Shown here piece by piece: positions 1-7,000 of a stretch of DNA of 64,000 nt. The translations under genes were made by a program, and so were the position numbers. Under the pieces are notes generated by a model. The model had not been told where the DNA came from and did no database searches. It was given only the letters and a program-made list of their open reading frames with translations. The DNA comes from Treponema sp. (GTDB taxonomy: Bacteria; Spirochaetota; Spirochaetia; Treponematales; Breznakiellaceae), in contig JAISAQ010000070.1 of assembly GCA_031266775.1 (NCBI GenBank), positions 1-64,000 of the forward strand. The letters run 5' to 3'. How positions within the stretch are numbered: position 1 is the first letter of the stretch; each line of letters opens with the position of its first letter.

Positions 1-515
1 TAGATTTCACGCGGGACACCCCGGAAAAAACCGTAAAAAAGGTATACCGACAAGGGAAGACTAAAGGCGGTAATTACAAGAACAAGACCGATGCGCGTGT
101 TCATTATATGCATGTCATACATCAACTTGTACAGGGGGACCAGAAGAACCTGGCCGGAAACGACCTGACAGCCGATACAAAAGGAAAGAAACACATACTG
201 CCCTCTATACCGGAGGTGCGATGTTGAGAAGGAAGCCATACCTGAAAGAAATAAATTCAGGACAACAACCCCGCCGGTAACAATAAGGCTATTGGCAACC
301 GCGGCAGAAAATTTACCCTGGACCCAGGCAGTCTTGAAAATATCCACATTCCATTTCAGCGGCAAATTCAGGGGGCGCCGGAAAATCTCACTGTTGTTTT
401 TAAATGAATTGAGAAACATCCAGACAATTGGGTAAAATGAAACAAACAAAACGATTATCATAACCAGGGTCAATAAAATCTGAAAAAAGAACACAAACGG
501 ATTTATCGTTTTCAT
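1..515 (-). CDS. Carbohydrate ABC transporter permease, MalG type (partial)
   Basis: Inner-membrane subunit of a sugar importer. The 171 residues in the window read MKTINPFVFF at the start, then a first membrane helix, the segment YPIVWMFLNSFKN typical of MalG-family permeases, a second helix with NSLIVTGGVVVLNL, and a helix after PLYKLMYDM. The frame is open to base 1. The window edge cuts it after FFRGVPREI, just before the expected EAA loop that contacts the ATPase. An AAGGGG ribosome site lies 8 nt before the ATG. No binding protein, second permease or ATPase is visible here, so the substrate is unknown. The sugar operon starting at 1050 on the other strand is a plausible partner by position only. 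Confidence 0.85.
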   Translation of the reverse strand, partial: MKTINPFVFFFQILLTLVMIIVLFVSFYPIVWMFLNSFKNNSEIFRRPLNLPLKWNVDIFKTAWVQGKFSAAVANSLIVTGGVVVLNLFLSGMASFSTSHLRYRGQYVFLSFCIGCQVVSGQVLLVPLYKLMYDMHIMNTRIGLVLVITAFSLPLSVYLFYGFFRGVPREI

Positions 516-520
516 TCACG

Positions 521-574
521 TTACCCCTTAACGGCGCCCGCCGTGATCCCTCGGCAGAAAAACGTTTCGCTCAT
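521..574 (-). pseudogene. C-terminal remnant of a second MalG-type permease
   Basis: In this frame the last residues before a TAA stop read SETFFCRGITAGAVKG. That resembles the usual C-terminus of MalG-type sugar permeases (a ..FF..GITAGAVKG tail). The stop lies 5 nt before the start of the intact permease at 515. Upstream the frame closes within about ten codons, so only the tail survives. It looks like the scar of a deletion that removed an upstream permease and joined its tail to the next gene. The tail is short, so this rests on motif recognition only. Confidence 0.5.
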
Positions 575-575
575 T

Positions 576-605
576 ATAATATCACGGGCTATTTCAAACT
601 GTCAA
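576..605 (-). promoter_or_regulatory. Promoter candidate for the ABC permease
   Basis: On the minus strand TTGACA (600-605) is followed after 18 nt by TATTAT (576-581). A start near 569 gives a leader of about 50 nt before the permease ATG at 515 and overlaps the permease-tail remnant. Confidence 0.4.
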
Positions 606-809
606 CATTTTTTTTATATTTTGAGCCAATTTCAAAGCTCCGCCGGTTCTGGCTTCGGGTATTCGGGAAGAGTCACAACAATATTCAGGAAAAAATTGGC
701 TTTATTGCCGGTTTTCATGCTGTTTCTTCTTCAAAGATCCTGGAAAATCAACATACCGGCAGTTATCCCTATGGTCAGATTTTGCCTGGCGCGATTTTTC
801 CATGTTAAG

Positions 810-948
810 GCTGTTTCAAAACTTCAGTTTTTGGAACAGCTTCTTACCCCGGAGAAAATTGCATGGGAGGCAAATGCTTGTCTTATAAAGAATTGGCAAT
901 TTTCTCCAGGAGCTTGTTTCAAAACCAGCCGGGTTTTGGGACAAGCTC
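810..948. repeat. Three consecutive inverted repeats upstream of the sugar operon
   Basis: Stem 1 pairs 810-823 with 827-840 (GCTGTTTCAAAACT against its near complement). Stem 2 pairs 851-862 with 896-907 (GGAGAAAATTGC, perfect, long loop). Stem 3 pairs 910-926 with 932-948 (GAGCTTGTTTCAAAACC, two mismatches, 5-nt loop). Stems 1 and 3 share the core TGTTTCAAAAC. Stem 3 ends 2 nt before the -35 box of the promoter at 951, so it could be a regulator site. A REP- or MITE-like repeat or a transcription barrier between the divergent units is equally possible. Confidence 0.6.
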
Positions 949-950
949 AT

Positions 951-980
951 TTGACAAAACTTTTCCATCCATGCTATTTT
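951..980 (+). promoter_or_regulatory. Promoter of the sugar operon
   Basis: TTGACA (951-956) is followed after 18 nt by TATTTT (975-980), with a TG extension just before it. This leaves a leader of about 60 nt before the AAGGAG ribosome site (1037-1042) and the ATG at 1050. Confidence 0.5.
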
Positions 981-1049
981 ATTAAACGGATATGAAAAAA
1001 CGTTTTTCCCGTTTTTGTATTTCAACACGGTATTTTAAGGAGTTATACG

Positions 1050-2264
1050 ATGTCCAACCGGTCGCTTATAGAAAAAACCTTTGAGGAAGGCCGCGGGATC
1101 TTCCGGTTGAATCCTGTTTTTGTCCCCCGGCCCTTCGGCAAGGCGGGGCGGAGGCTCAAGCTGCACCCGGATGATTATTACGCGCTGGGGCTTGAGCGCG
1201 GTTCAATCAAGGAGAGGTGGTTTTCTTCCACCATTACGGCCCAGAACGGCCCGCTGGCGGCGGCGGATGAGGGGATGAGTTATGTAGCCGCCGGTTACGA
1301 AAACGACGAAAAATTCACCCTCAAGGAGGCTATTGACCTTCTGGGCGCCGGTATTGTCGGGGAAGAACTGATGAAAAAATACGGCGGATGGCCCATGTAT
1401 TCAAAATTTTTCGACTATGGCAATCCCCTTTTTCACCATGTGCACCTCATGTTTGAGGACGCCAGGCGGGTCGGCAAGCTCGGCAAGCCGGAGTCGTACT
1501 ATTTTCCGGAGCAGCTGAACAACCACTCAGGCGAGTTTAACGCCACCTACTTTGGATTCGACCCCGGTACCAAACCGGAACAGGTTAAACAGCGCCTCCG
1601 CGATTACAACAGGGGGGATACCCGCATCACGGAACTTTCGCGGGCGTACCGCATTGAGCTGGGAACGGGCTGGTACACACCCGCGGGGGTTATCCACGCC
1701 CCGGCTTCGGTGCTTACCTATGAGCCGCAGTGGAATTCCGATGTAAACTCGGTTCAGGAAAATGTCGTTTCGGGTGAAATTTACCCCAGGGAATTTCTTG
1801 TGGCCGAATGTCCTCCCGAAAAAAAAGAGGATATTGACTACATTTTCGGCCTTCTTGACTGGGAAAAAAACACCGATCCCAACTACAAAAAACACTATTT
1901 CAGGCCGCCTGTAACCATTGTTTCCGATTCCGCCCATACGGAAAAATGGGTCTCCTACGCCAATGAATATTTCGGCGCGAAGGAACTGACCGTTGAACCG
2001 GGGAGGAGCGTTACGGTCAGGGACGGGGCGGCGTACGGCCTCATCTGCATCCAGGGCCGGGGAAAGCTCGACAAATTCATCATCGAAGCCCCTACCCTGC
2101 TCCGCTTCGGCCGGCAGAGTACGGACGAATTTTTTGTCAGTGAACACACGGCAAAAGACGGCGTGACTCTGGCCAACGAAAGTCCTGTTGAACCGCTTGT
2201 CATTCTGAAGCACTTCGGGCCCAATCACCCGGATATGCCCGGCGTGGTTCCTCCGGAGGCGTAA
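1050..2264 (+). CDS. Cupin-type sugar isomerase-like protein (phosphomannose isomerase-like)
   Basis: A 404-residue cytoplasmic protein. It shows a cupin metal-site pattern: H130 and H132 in FHHVHLMFED, E154 in YYFPEQ and H216 in GWYTPAGVIHAP. This arrangement, together with its sugar-kinase neighbours, is that of phosphomannose-isomerase-type cupins. A second half (about 300-400) looks like another, degenerate beta-barrel. An AAGGAG site 7 nt before the ATG supports the start. It is the first gene of a three-gene operon with an L-xylulose-type kinase 3 nt downstream and an UlaE-type epimerase after that. I infer that it makes the ketose used by the kinase, for example from an aldopentose. 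The true substrate cannot be read from the sequence. Confidence 0.7.
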   Translation: MSNRSLIEKTFEEGRGIFRLNPVFVPRPFGKAGRRLKLHPDDYYALGLERGSIKERWFSSTITAQNGPLAAADEGMSYVAAGYENDEKFTLKEAIDLLGAGIVGEELMKKYGGWPMYSKFFDYGNPLFHHVHLMFEDARRVGKLGKPESYYFPEQLNNHSGEFNATYFGFDPGTKPEQVKQRLRDYNRGDTRITELSRAYRIELGTGWYTPAGVIHAPASVLTYEPQWNSDVNSVQENVVSGEIYPREFLVAECPPEKKEDIDYIFGLLDWEKNTDPNYKKHYFRPPVTIVSDSAHTEKWVSYANEYFGAKELTVEPGRSVTVRDGAAYGLICIQGRGKLDKFIIEAPTLLRFGRQSTDEFFVSEHTAKDGVTLANESPVEPLVILKHFGPNHPDMPGVVPPEA

Positions 2265-2267
2265 CGT

Positions 2268-3779
2268 ATGGAACCCTGTGTCCTTGGCATAGACAACGGC
2301 GGAACAGTCATCAAGGCGGCGCTTTTTTCGGCGGAAGGAAAGGAACTTGCGGTCTCTTCCCGCCAAACCGCTGTGCTTACCCCCCGGCCCGGCTATACCG
2401 AACGGGACATGGAGGGGCTGTGGGAGCAAAACTGCGCCTGTATCCGGGAAGCAATTGCCGGATCGGGAATAGATCCCAAAAGTATTGCCGGCGTGGGGGT
2501 ATGCGGCCACGGAAAGGGCCTTTACCTCTGGGGAAAAAACGGGAAGCCCGCGTACAACGGCATTATTTCAACCGACAACCGCGCCTGGCAGTACCCTGAA
2601 AAATGGAAAAAGGACGGAACCTTCGAAAAGCTCTACCCGCGCCTCTGCCAGCAAATCATGGCGTGCCAGCCGGTTTCCCTGCTTGCCTGGTTCAGGGATC
2701 ACGACAGGGCGGTCTACGATTCCATCCGCCATGTTTTCTCCGTTACGGACTACATACGGTTCCGGCTTTCCGGGGAAGCCTGGAGCGAAGCGACCAACAG
2801 TTCAGGCTCGGCCCTGATGAATATCCGGGACGCCCGCTTCGACAGGGACATGCTTGACGCGCTGGGCATAGCCGAGGTTTTTGACATGCTGCCCCCCGTA
2901 CGCTACTCAGGCGAAACCTGCGGTTCTGTCACCGGTGAAACCGCCGCCCTTACCGGCCTTGTTCAGGGGACACCTGTTGCGGGGGGCATGTTCGACATTG
3001 ACGCGTGCGCCGTCGCCATGTCCATTACAAAGCCCGAACAGTTCTGTACCATTACCGGCACCTGGAGCATCAACGAGTTTATCGCTGCCGCCCCCGTCAC
3101 GGGCACGCCTGTCGCCATGAATTCCCTTTACGCCATTCCCGGCTGGTACCTTCTGGAGGAATCAAGCGCGACCGGGGCGGGCAATCTGGAATGGGTAATA
3201 CGGAACTGTTTTGGGAACGAAAGCATTCCCGAAGGAAAAAAATTCTACGCCTGGCTTGACGAAGAGGCGGCCGCCATAGCGCCGGAAGATTCCGACGTGT
3301 ATTTCCTTCCCTTTCTTTACGGTTCAAACCGCCACCCCCTGGCAAAGGGATCTTTTGTGGGCCTCACAAGTTTTCACAACCGTTTTCACATGCTCCGCGC
3401 CGTATACGAAGGCGCGGCCTTTTCGGCCAAAAGCCACATAGACAAGCTGCTTTCGGTGCGGAAAAGGCCGCGCGCAATACGTCTTGCCGGGGGAGCGGCC
3501 AATTCACCGCTGTGGGTCAGGATATACGCCGACGTGCTGGAACTGCCTGTGGAAACCGTTACCGGCGTAAGGGAACTGGGCGCGCTGGGCGCGGGAATGG
3601 CCGCGGCGGTCGCGTCGGGAATGTACCCCGGTTACGCGGAAGCGGCGGAAGACATGGTGCGGATTTCCCCGCCCGTTATGCCCGGCGGCGGGAACTTCCC
3701 CGTGTACCGGCAAAAGTACGAAAAGTACCTTGCCGTCTGCGGGGCGCTTGATACCGTCTGGAACCGTTTTGAGGTATAA
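2268..3779 (+). CDS. lyxK: FGGY-family carbohydrate kinase, L-xylulose kinase type
   Basis: Phosphorylates a ketopentose with ATP; the closest match I know is E. coli L-xylulose kinase LyxK. At 503 residues it has the normal family length. The N-terminal phosphate loop reads GIDNGGTVIKAALF (residues 7-20), followed by the family segments GYTERDMEGLW and GVCGHGKGLYLWGKNGKP. The substrate/catalytic Asp lies in GGMFDIDAC (about 240-247), and the C-terminal ATP site in RLAGGAANSPLW. It starts 3 nt after the cupin gene and is followed at once by the UlaE-type epimerase, which acts on L-xylulose 5-phosphate. That context favours L-xylulose over glycerol or xylulose as substrate. Confidence 0.85.
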   Translation: MEPCVLGIDNGGTVIKAALFSAEGKELAVSSRQTAVLTPRPGYTERDMEGLWEQNCACIREAIAGSGIDPKSIAGVGVCGHGKGLYLWGKNGKPAYNGIISTDNRAWQYPEKWKKDGTFEKLYPRLCQQIMACQPVSLLAWFRDHDRAVYDSIRHVFSVTDYIRFRLSGEAWSEATNSSGSALMNIRDARFDRDMLDALGIAEVFDMLPPVRYSGETCGSVTGETAALTGLVQGTPVAGGMFDIDACAVAMSITKPEQFCTITGTWSINEFIAAAPVTGTPVAMNSLYAIPGWYLLEESSATGAGNLEWVIRNCFGNESIPEGKKFYAWLDEEAAAIAPEDSDVYFLPFLYGSNRHPLAKGSFVGLTSFHNRFHMLRAVYEGAAFSAKSHIDKLLSVRKRPRAIRLAGGAANSPLWVRIYADVLELPVETVTGVRELGALGAGMAAAVASGMYPGYAEAAEDMVRISPPVMPGGGNFPVYRQKYEKYLAVCGALDTVWNRFEV

Positions 3780-3782
3780 GCC

Positions 3783-4676
3783 GTGACGAACCAAAACGCG
3801 CATGGCTACAAACTGGGCCTTTATGAAAAGAGCATGCCCGGAAGCCTCAGTATCGCCGGAAAACTGGAAGAGGCGGGAAAGGCGGGATTTGATTATCTTG
3901 AATTGTCCATTGACGAATCCGGTGAAAAGCTCGGCCGTCTTGAGTGGAAAGGGGAAACGGCCGCCCTGCGCCATGACATGGAAAAAACGGGCGTCCCCAT
4001 TCTTTCCATCTGCCTTTCGGGACACCGGCGTTTTCCACTGGGAGATCCCGACCCTGCCGTCTCCGGGCGGAGCCTTGAAATCATGGAAGGCGCGGTTTCC
4101 CTTGCGTCCCGCCTTGGGGTACGGATCATACAGATAGCGGGTTACGATGTGTATTACAAAGAGTCATCGGAAGACACCCGGCGGATCTTCGCCGTAAATC
4201 TTGAACGTTCCGTTGAAATGGCGGCGCGCGAGGGGATCATGCTTGCCTTTGAAACCATGGAAACTCCCTTTATCGATACGGTTGAAAAAGCAATGTACTG
4301 GATCAGGCGTTTCCCGTCCCCGTACCTCCAGGCGTATCCTGACACCGGCAACATTACCAACGCGGCGCTCATCTACGGCAGCAGGGCGGAGGAAGACCTG
4401 GCAAAAGGCGCGGGGCATCTTGCCGCCCTTCACCTTAAGGAATCAAAACCGGGAATATACCGGGAAGTTCCCTATGGAGAAGGCCATGTCGATTTTGCCG
4501 CCCTGGCAAAGACGGCCCTTCGGCTTGGGGTAAGGCTCTTTACCGGCGAGTTCTGGTACAACGAAGGCGGCGACTGGCGGAAGGTCCTCCGGAAAAACAG
4601 CAAATTTTTAAGGGGCGTCCTTGACGCCGCGGCGGAAACCCTGAAACCCGGCCTTGATATGACGGGGCCGCCGTAA
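3783..4676 (+). CDS. ulaE: L-ribulose/L-xylulose-5-phosphate 3-epimerase (UlaE/SgbU type)
   Basis: Interconverts L-xylulose 5-phosphate and L-ribulose 5-phosphate. The 297-residue TIM barrel is close to E. coli UlaE along its length: LGLYEKSMPG near the start, CLSGHRRFPLG, GYDVYYKES and PYGEGHVDF. The metal-binding set is present as E157 (AFETME), D187 (YPDTGN), H217 (ALHLKE) and E256 (TGEFWYNE). The start is a GTG 3 nt after the kinase stop, so translation is probably coupled. With the two preceding genes this gives ketose to ketose 5-P to L-ribulose 5-P. The last step to D-xylulose 5-P (AraD/UlaF-type 4-epimerase) is not in the window. Confidence 0.9.
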   Translation: MTNQNAHGYKLGLYEKSMPGSLSIAGKLEEAGKAGFDYLELSIDESGEKLGRLEWKGETAALRHDMEKTGVPILSICLSGHRRFPLGDPDPAVSGRSLEIMEGAVSLASRLGVRIIQIAGYDVYYKESSEDTRRIFAVNLERSVEMAAREGIMLAFETMETPFIDTVEKAMYWIRRFPSPYLQAYPDTGNITNAALIYGSRAEEDLAKGAGHLAALHLKESKPGIYREVPYGEGHVDFAALAKTALRLGVRLFTGEFWYNEGGDWRKVLRKNSKFLRGVLDAAAETLKPGLDMTGPP

Positions 4677-4692
4677 AAAATGAAGCCTTGAC

Positions 4693-5148
4693 TTAAGCAT
4701 TAAGATGTGCCTTTATGATATCTGCAGCCGGCTGTCTGACATAGCAATTCTCAAACCTGAAAGAATCGCCAAGTTCGTCAAGATCTTTATAAGAAAGATC
4801 GGCAAATTTCCTGCCTAATTCATCACAAAAAAAACACTTAAAATACCTCCCCCACATATTCCCTTTCAAAAACACAATGTGATTCTTGTCAACTTCTCTG
4901 ATAGCCCTGGTTGCACTTTTATAGACCTCATTAAGCATTTTTTCTTCTTCTTCGCCTTCGGCTACAGGTTCATTCATAAGATCATAACCGGCAATATATT
5001 CCTCATTGCGATAATGATCTGCTATATATTTCCAGAGTGAGAAAAACCTCTGCTGATAGCCGCCCGTCTGCAAATAAGCAGGATCACTGCTATCCGCAAT
5101 AATTTTCTTTCCTCTTTCATAAAACCTCCTGAAGTGACCGGCGGCCAA
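4693..5148 (-). pseudogene. Fragment of a GH5-type glycoside hydrolase
   Basis: The 151-residue frame contains a piece of a family 5 glycosidase: FFSLWKYIADHY, then GYDLMNEPVAEG, where NEP carries the acid/base glutamate, then DKNHIVFLKGNMWGRYF. The N-terminal beta strands, the second catalytic glutamate and the C-terminal half of the barrel are missing. After GRYF the sequence no longer resembles the family. The fragment has no convincing start or ribosome site. It lies in an AT-rich island between the sugar operon and an XRE regulator, as expected for an acquired and decayed gene. An expressed short protein cannot be excluded. Confidence 0.6.
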
Positions 5149-5212
5149 AGAAAAAATTTATAAAAACAGAAACATGCGTTTCCGCTTTATACCCGTAAAA
5201 TTCCGGTATCTT

Positions 5213-5398
5213 TTACCTTTCTTTTTCTATCCTCATAGTTATATTAACAGGGCCGTTTTCCTCCAAAAAACCCGGAACTATCATATTTTGCGCAAGGACA
5301 AGAAATTTTGTCATTTCTACAACGTTTTTCCTGTTTGTTTCATTCAAAACAGGAAAATCTTGCTGTAAGACTTTCGTCATCTCTTTGTCCATTTCCAT
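5213..5398 (-). CDS. Small protein, divergent partner of the XRE regulator (copy 1)
   Basis: A 61-residue protein of unknown function. The ATG is preceded by AAAGGAGA at 8 nt, a strong ribosome site that makes the gene credible despite its size. The core FPVLNETNRKNVVEMTKFLV followed by LAQN matches the pattern at the C-terminus of the adjacent XRE protein (FNQLN, then LLKLQN) and the second small protein at 43865-44065 (FMLLNQEGKEYIEDVSRQLL followed by YIQ). It is transcribed away from the XRE gene and its start overlaps the XRE reading frame. I infer a dimerisation partner or antagonist of the regulator. No toxin or antitoxin family is recognised. Confidence 0.6.
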   Translation of the reverse strand: MEMDKEMTKVLQQDFPVLNETNRKNVVEMTKFLVLAQNMIVPGFLEENGPVNITMRIEKER

Positions 5399-5777
5399 GA
5401 AACCAATCTCCTTTGAATACTTTTATAGAGCAATATACTCTATTAACGATAGGCTGAAAAAGGCCCGTCTCGCCCTCAACCTTTCCCAAAGAGCTTTTTC
5501 CAAAGGGATTTTCCTTAAAAGTGGGGGCTATTACGGCGACATTGAAACTCATCGGAATGAAGTTAATGAACGTATTATAGAGTTGGTTTCGAGTATCTAT
5601 GGAGTAAATAAGGTATGGTTAAGAACAGGTAAAGGGCGGATGTTTGATAAAAAAATAGACAGCCAGCTTGAGGAAATGACCGTTTTATTCAATCAACTAA
5701 ACAGCCATTTTAAGGGGTATGTGCTGGCCCAGATAAAACAGCTGCTAAAGCTCCAAAATATCAAGGAAAAGGAATAA
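5385..5777 (+). CDS. XRE-type helix-turn-helix regulator (copy 1)
   Basis: A DNA-binding protein of up to 130 residues. The helix-turn-helix covers about RLKKARLALNLSQRAFS to DRNEV-like positions (residues 23-65), followed by NERIIELVSSIYGVNKVWLR and GKGRMFD, and then a C-terminal helix VLFNQLNSHFKGYVLAQIKQ ending LLKLQN. It is a clear paralogue of the protein at 44250. The start is uncertain: no plus-strand ribosome site precedes 5385 or the ATG at 5397, and by comparison with the paralogue the protein should begin near residue 15-20. A 6-bp inverted repeat (ATAGAG, 5425-5430, with 5438-5443) lies at that point and could be its own operator. Confidence 0.75.
   Translation: MSISMKPISFEYFYRAIYSINDRLKKARLALNLSQRAFSKGIFLKSGGYYGDIETHRNEVNERIIELVSSIYGVNKVWLRTGKGRMFDKKIDSQLEEMTVLFNQLNSHFKGYVLAQIKQLLKLQNIKEKE
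5425..5443. promoter_or_regulatory. Palindrome, possible XRE operator (copy 1)
   Basis: ATAGAG-N7-CTCTAT is a perfect 6-bp inverted repeat between the divergent small gene and the XRE coding core. A TATACT box (5434-5439) preceded by TTGAAT lies across it on the plus strand, so a bound protein would block transcription. Confidence 0.35.
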
Positions 5778-5905
5778 CTTCAAAAAACAGTTTACCCATA
5801 AACCATACTCTATCTCTAAAAATATATAAATATTATAGATATAATATGATATATTTGGGGCAAAAATGCAAACCGGACGGCGGTACTCCAAACCTGAAAA
5901 ATTTA

Positions 5906-5934
5906 TTGCCCGCCCCGCGAATAGATGATACACT
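5906..5934 (+). promoter_or_regulatory. Promoter giving a near-leaderless mRNA for the PLP enzyme
   Basis: TTGCCC (5906-5911), 17 nt, TACACT (5929-5934). The predicted start near 5941 is 2 nt before the ATG at 5943, which has no ribosome site. Confidence 0.4.
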
Positions 5935-5942
5935 AACGGCTT

Positions 5943-6959
5943 ATGGAAACGTTAACCGGCGCGCTCGGGCGCCTGCCCCGGCTGCGCCTTGGCTGTTACC
6001 CCACGCCCCTGCACCGCCTTGGGGGCCTTGAGACGGCCCTGAATTACAGGGGGATCTATATCAAGCGGGACGATCTTTCCGGGCTGGGGCCGGGCGGGAG
6101 CAAGCTGCGCAGCCTTGAATACCTTCTGGGCGAAGCCCTTGACGGCGGAAAAAAACAGGTGATTGTTTCAGGGCCCGGACAGTCCAATCTCTGTACACTG
6201 ACGGCCGCGGCCTCTGCGAAGGTTTCCCTTCCCTGCCTCCTGATACACAACTGCGCCGAACCCGGGCGCCGCACCGGGAACCTTCTCCTTAATTACATCA
6301 TGGGGGCCGAGTCAATTTTTCTGGGGGATATATCCGCCCGCGAACGGCGGGCGTTTGAGGAAAAACTGGCGGCCGATCTGGAGGAAAAAGGCGGAAAGCC
6401 CTTTGTCATCCGCAACGGCGGCACAACAGGAACAGGCGCCATGGGCTACGCGGAAATCGCGGCCGAAATACGCCGCCAGTGCGGGGAACAGGGTTTTGAT
6501 ATCGGGACCGTCTTTGTCCCCGGCGGAAACGGCGGAGTGGCGGCGGGGTTCATCTACGGCAACGCCGTCATGGGACGGCCTTTCCGCGTCTGTGTCATCA
6601 GCGTAGAGGACAGCAGGGAAGAACTTGCCGGACACATAAGGGGCGTCATCGCGGAGGCGGAACGGCTTGCGGGCATCCCCTTCCCCGGTGACATTGAAGA
6701 CGGCTGCGATATTGAAGACGCCTACCGGGGAGAAGGCTGGGGCATAAACACGGCGGAAAGCGAAGAGGCTGTAAGAGATTTTCCCCGCACGGAAGGGATC
6801 TTCATTGAACATGTGTACACCGCCAAGGTTATCGCCGGTATGGAAGATTGCATACGCAGGGGAAAAACAAAGGGGGGCCTCTGTTATCTTCACACCGGAG
6901 GCTTCGGTTCGCTTTTCAGCCAGTTTGAGTCCGTAAGCGGGGTAACAGGGCCGCTGTAA
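5943..6959 (+). CDS. dcyD: PLP-dependent D-cysteine desulfhydrase / ACC deaminase family enzyme
   Basis: Cytoplasmic PLP enzyme of 338 residues, the usual length. The cofactor lysine is K54 in GGSKLRSLEYLL, followed by the carboxylate-binding QSN motif at 80-82 (PGQSNL) and the phosphate-binding glycines in VPGGNGGVAAG (192-201). D-cysteine desulfhydrases and 1-aminocyclopropane-1-carboxylate deaminases share this architecture and cannot be separated from motifs alone. A role in releasing ammonia, pyruvate and sulfide from a D-amino acid is the most common one in bacteria. It is 41 nt upstream of an NhaC-type transporter on the same strand. No ribosome site precedes the ATG; see the promoter at 5906-5934. 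Confidence 0.75.
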   Translation: METLTGALGRLPRLRLGCYPTPLHRLGGLETALNYRGIYIKRDDLSGLGPGGSKLRSLEYLLGEALDGGKKQVIVSGPGQSNLCTLTAAASAKVSLPCLLIHNCAEPGRRTGNLLLNYIMGAESIFLGDISARERRAFEEKLAADLEEKGGKPFVIRNGGTTGTGAMGYAEIAAEIRRQCGEQGFDIGTVFVPGGNGGVAAGFIYGNAVMGRPFRVCVISVEDSREELAGHIRGVIAEAERLAGIPFPGDIEDGCDIEDAYRGEGWGINTAESEEAVRDFPRTEGIFIEHVYTAKVIAGMEDCIRRGKTKGGLCYLHTGGFGSLFSQFESVSGVTGPL

Positions 6960-7000
6960 AACGCGGTTTTGGAAGATACAAATTCAAAGAGGAGTGAAAC

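Larger units (their letters stand above)
524..1049. other. Gene-free divergent intergenic region
   Basis: About 525 bases separate the ABC permease (-) from the sugar operon (+). The stretch is AT-rich and holds the permease-tail remnant and its promoter near 521-605, unassigned sequence at about 606-805, three inverted repeats at 810-948, and the promoter and ribosome site of the sugar operon at 951-1042. Reading frames across it cross the inverted repeats and have no recognisable content, so I call no gene. Confidence 0.6.

Noticed and set aside
543-995. 150-codon plus-strand frame in the intergenic region
   Set aside because: It crosses the permease-tail remnant and the inverted repeats and has no family features or ribosome site.
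1527-2510. 327-codon minus-strand frame opposite the cupin and kinase genes
   Set aside because: GC-rich shadow of two clear plus-strand genes; Arg/Gly/Pro-rich, no motif, no ribosome site.
5836-5942. Possible riboswitch in the leader of the PLP enzyme gene (GGGGCAA with TTGCCC)
   Set aside because: Only one short pairing; no known aptamer pattern, and a nearer promoter makes the mRNA almost leaderless.
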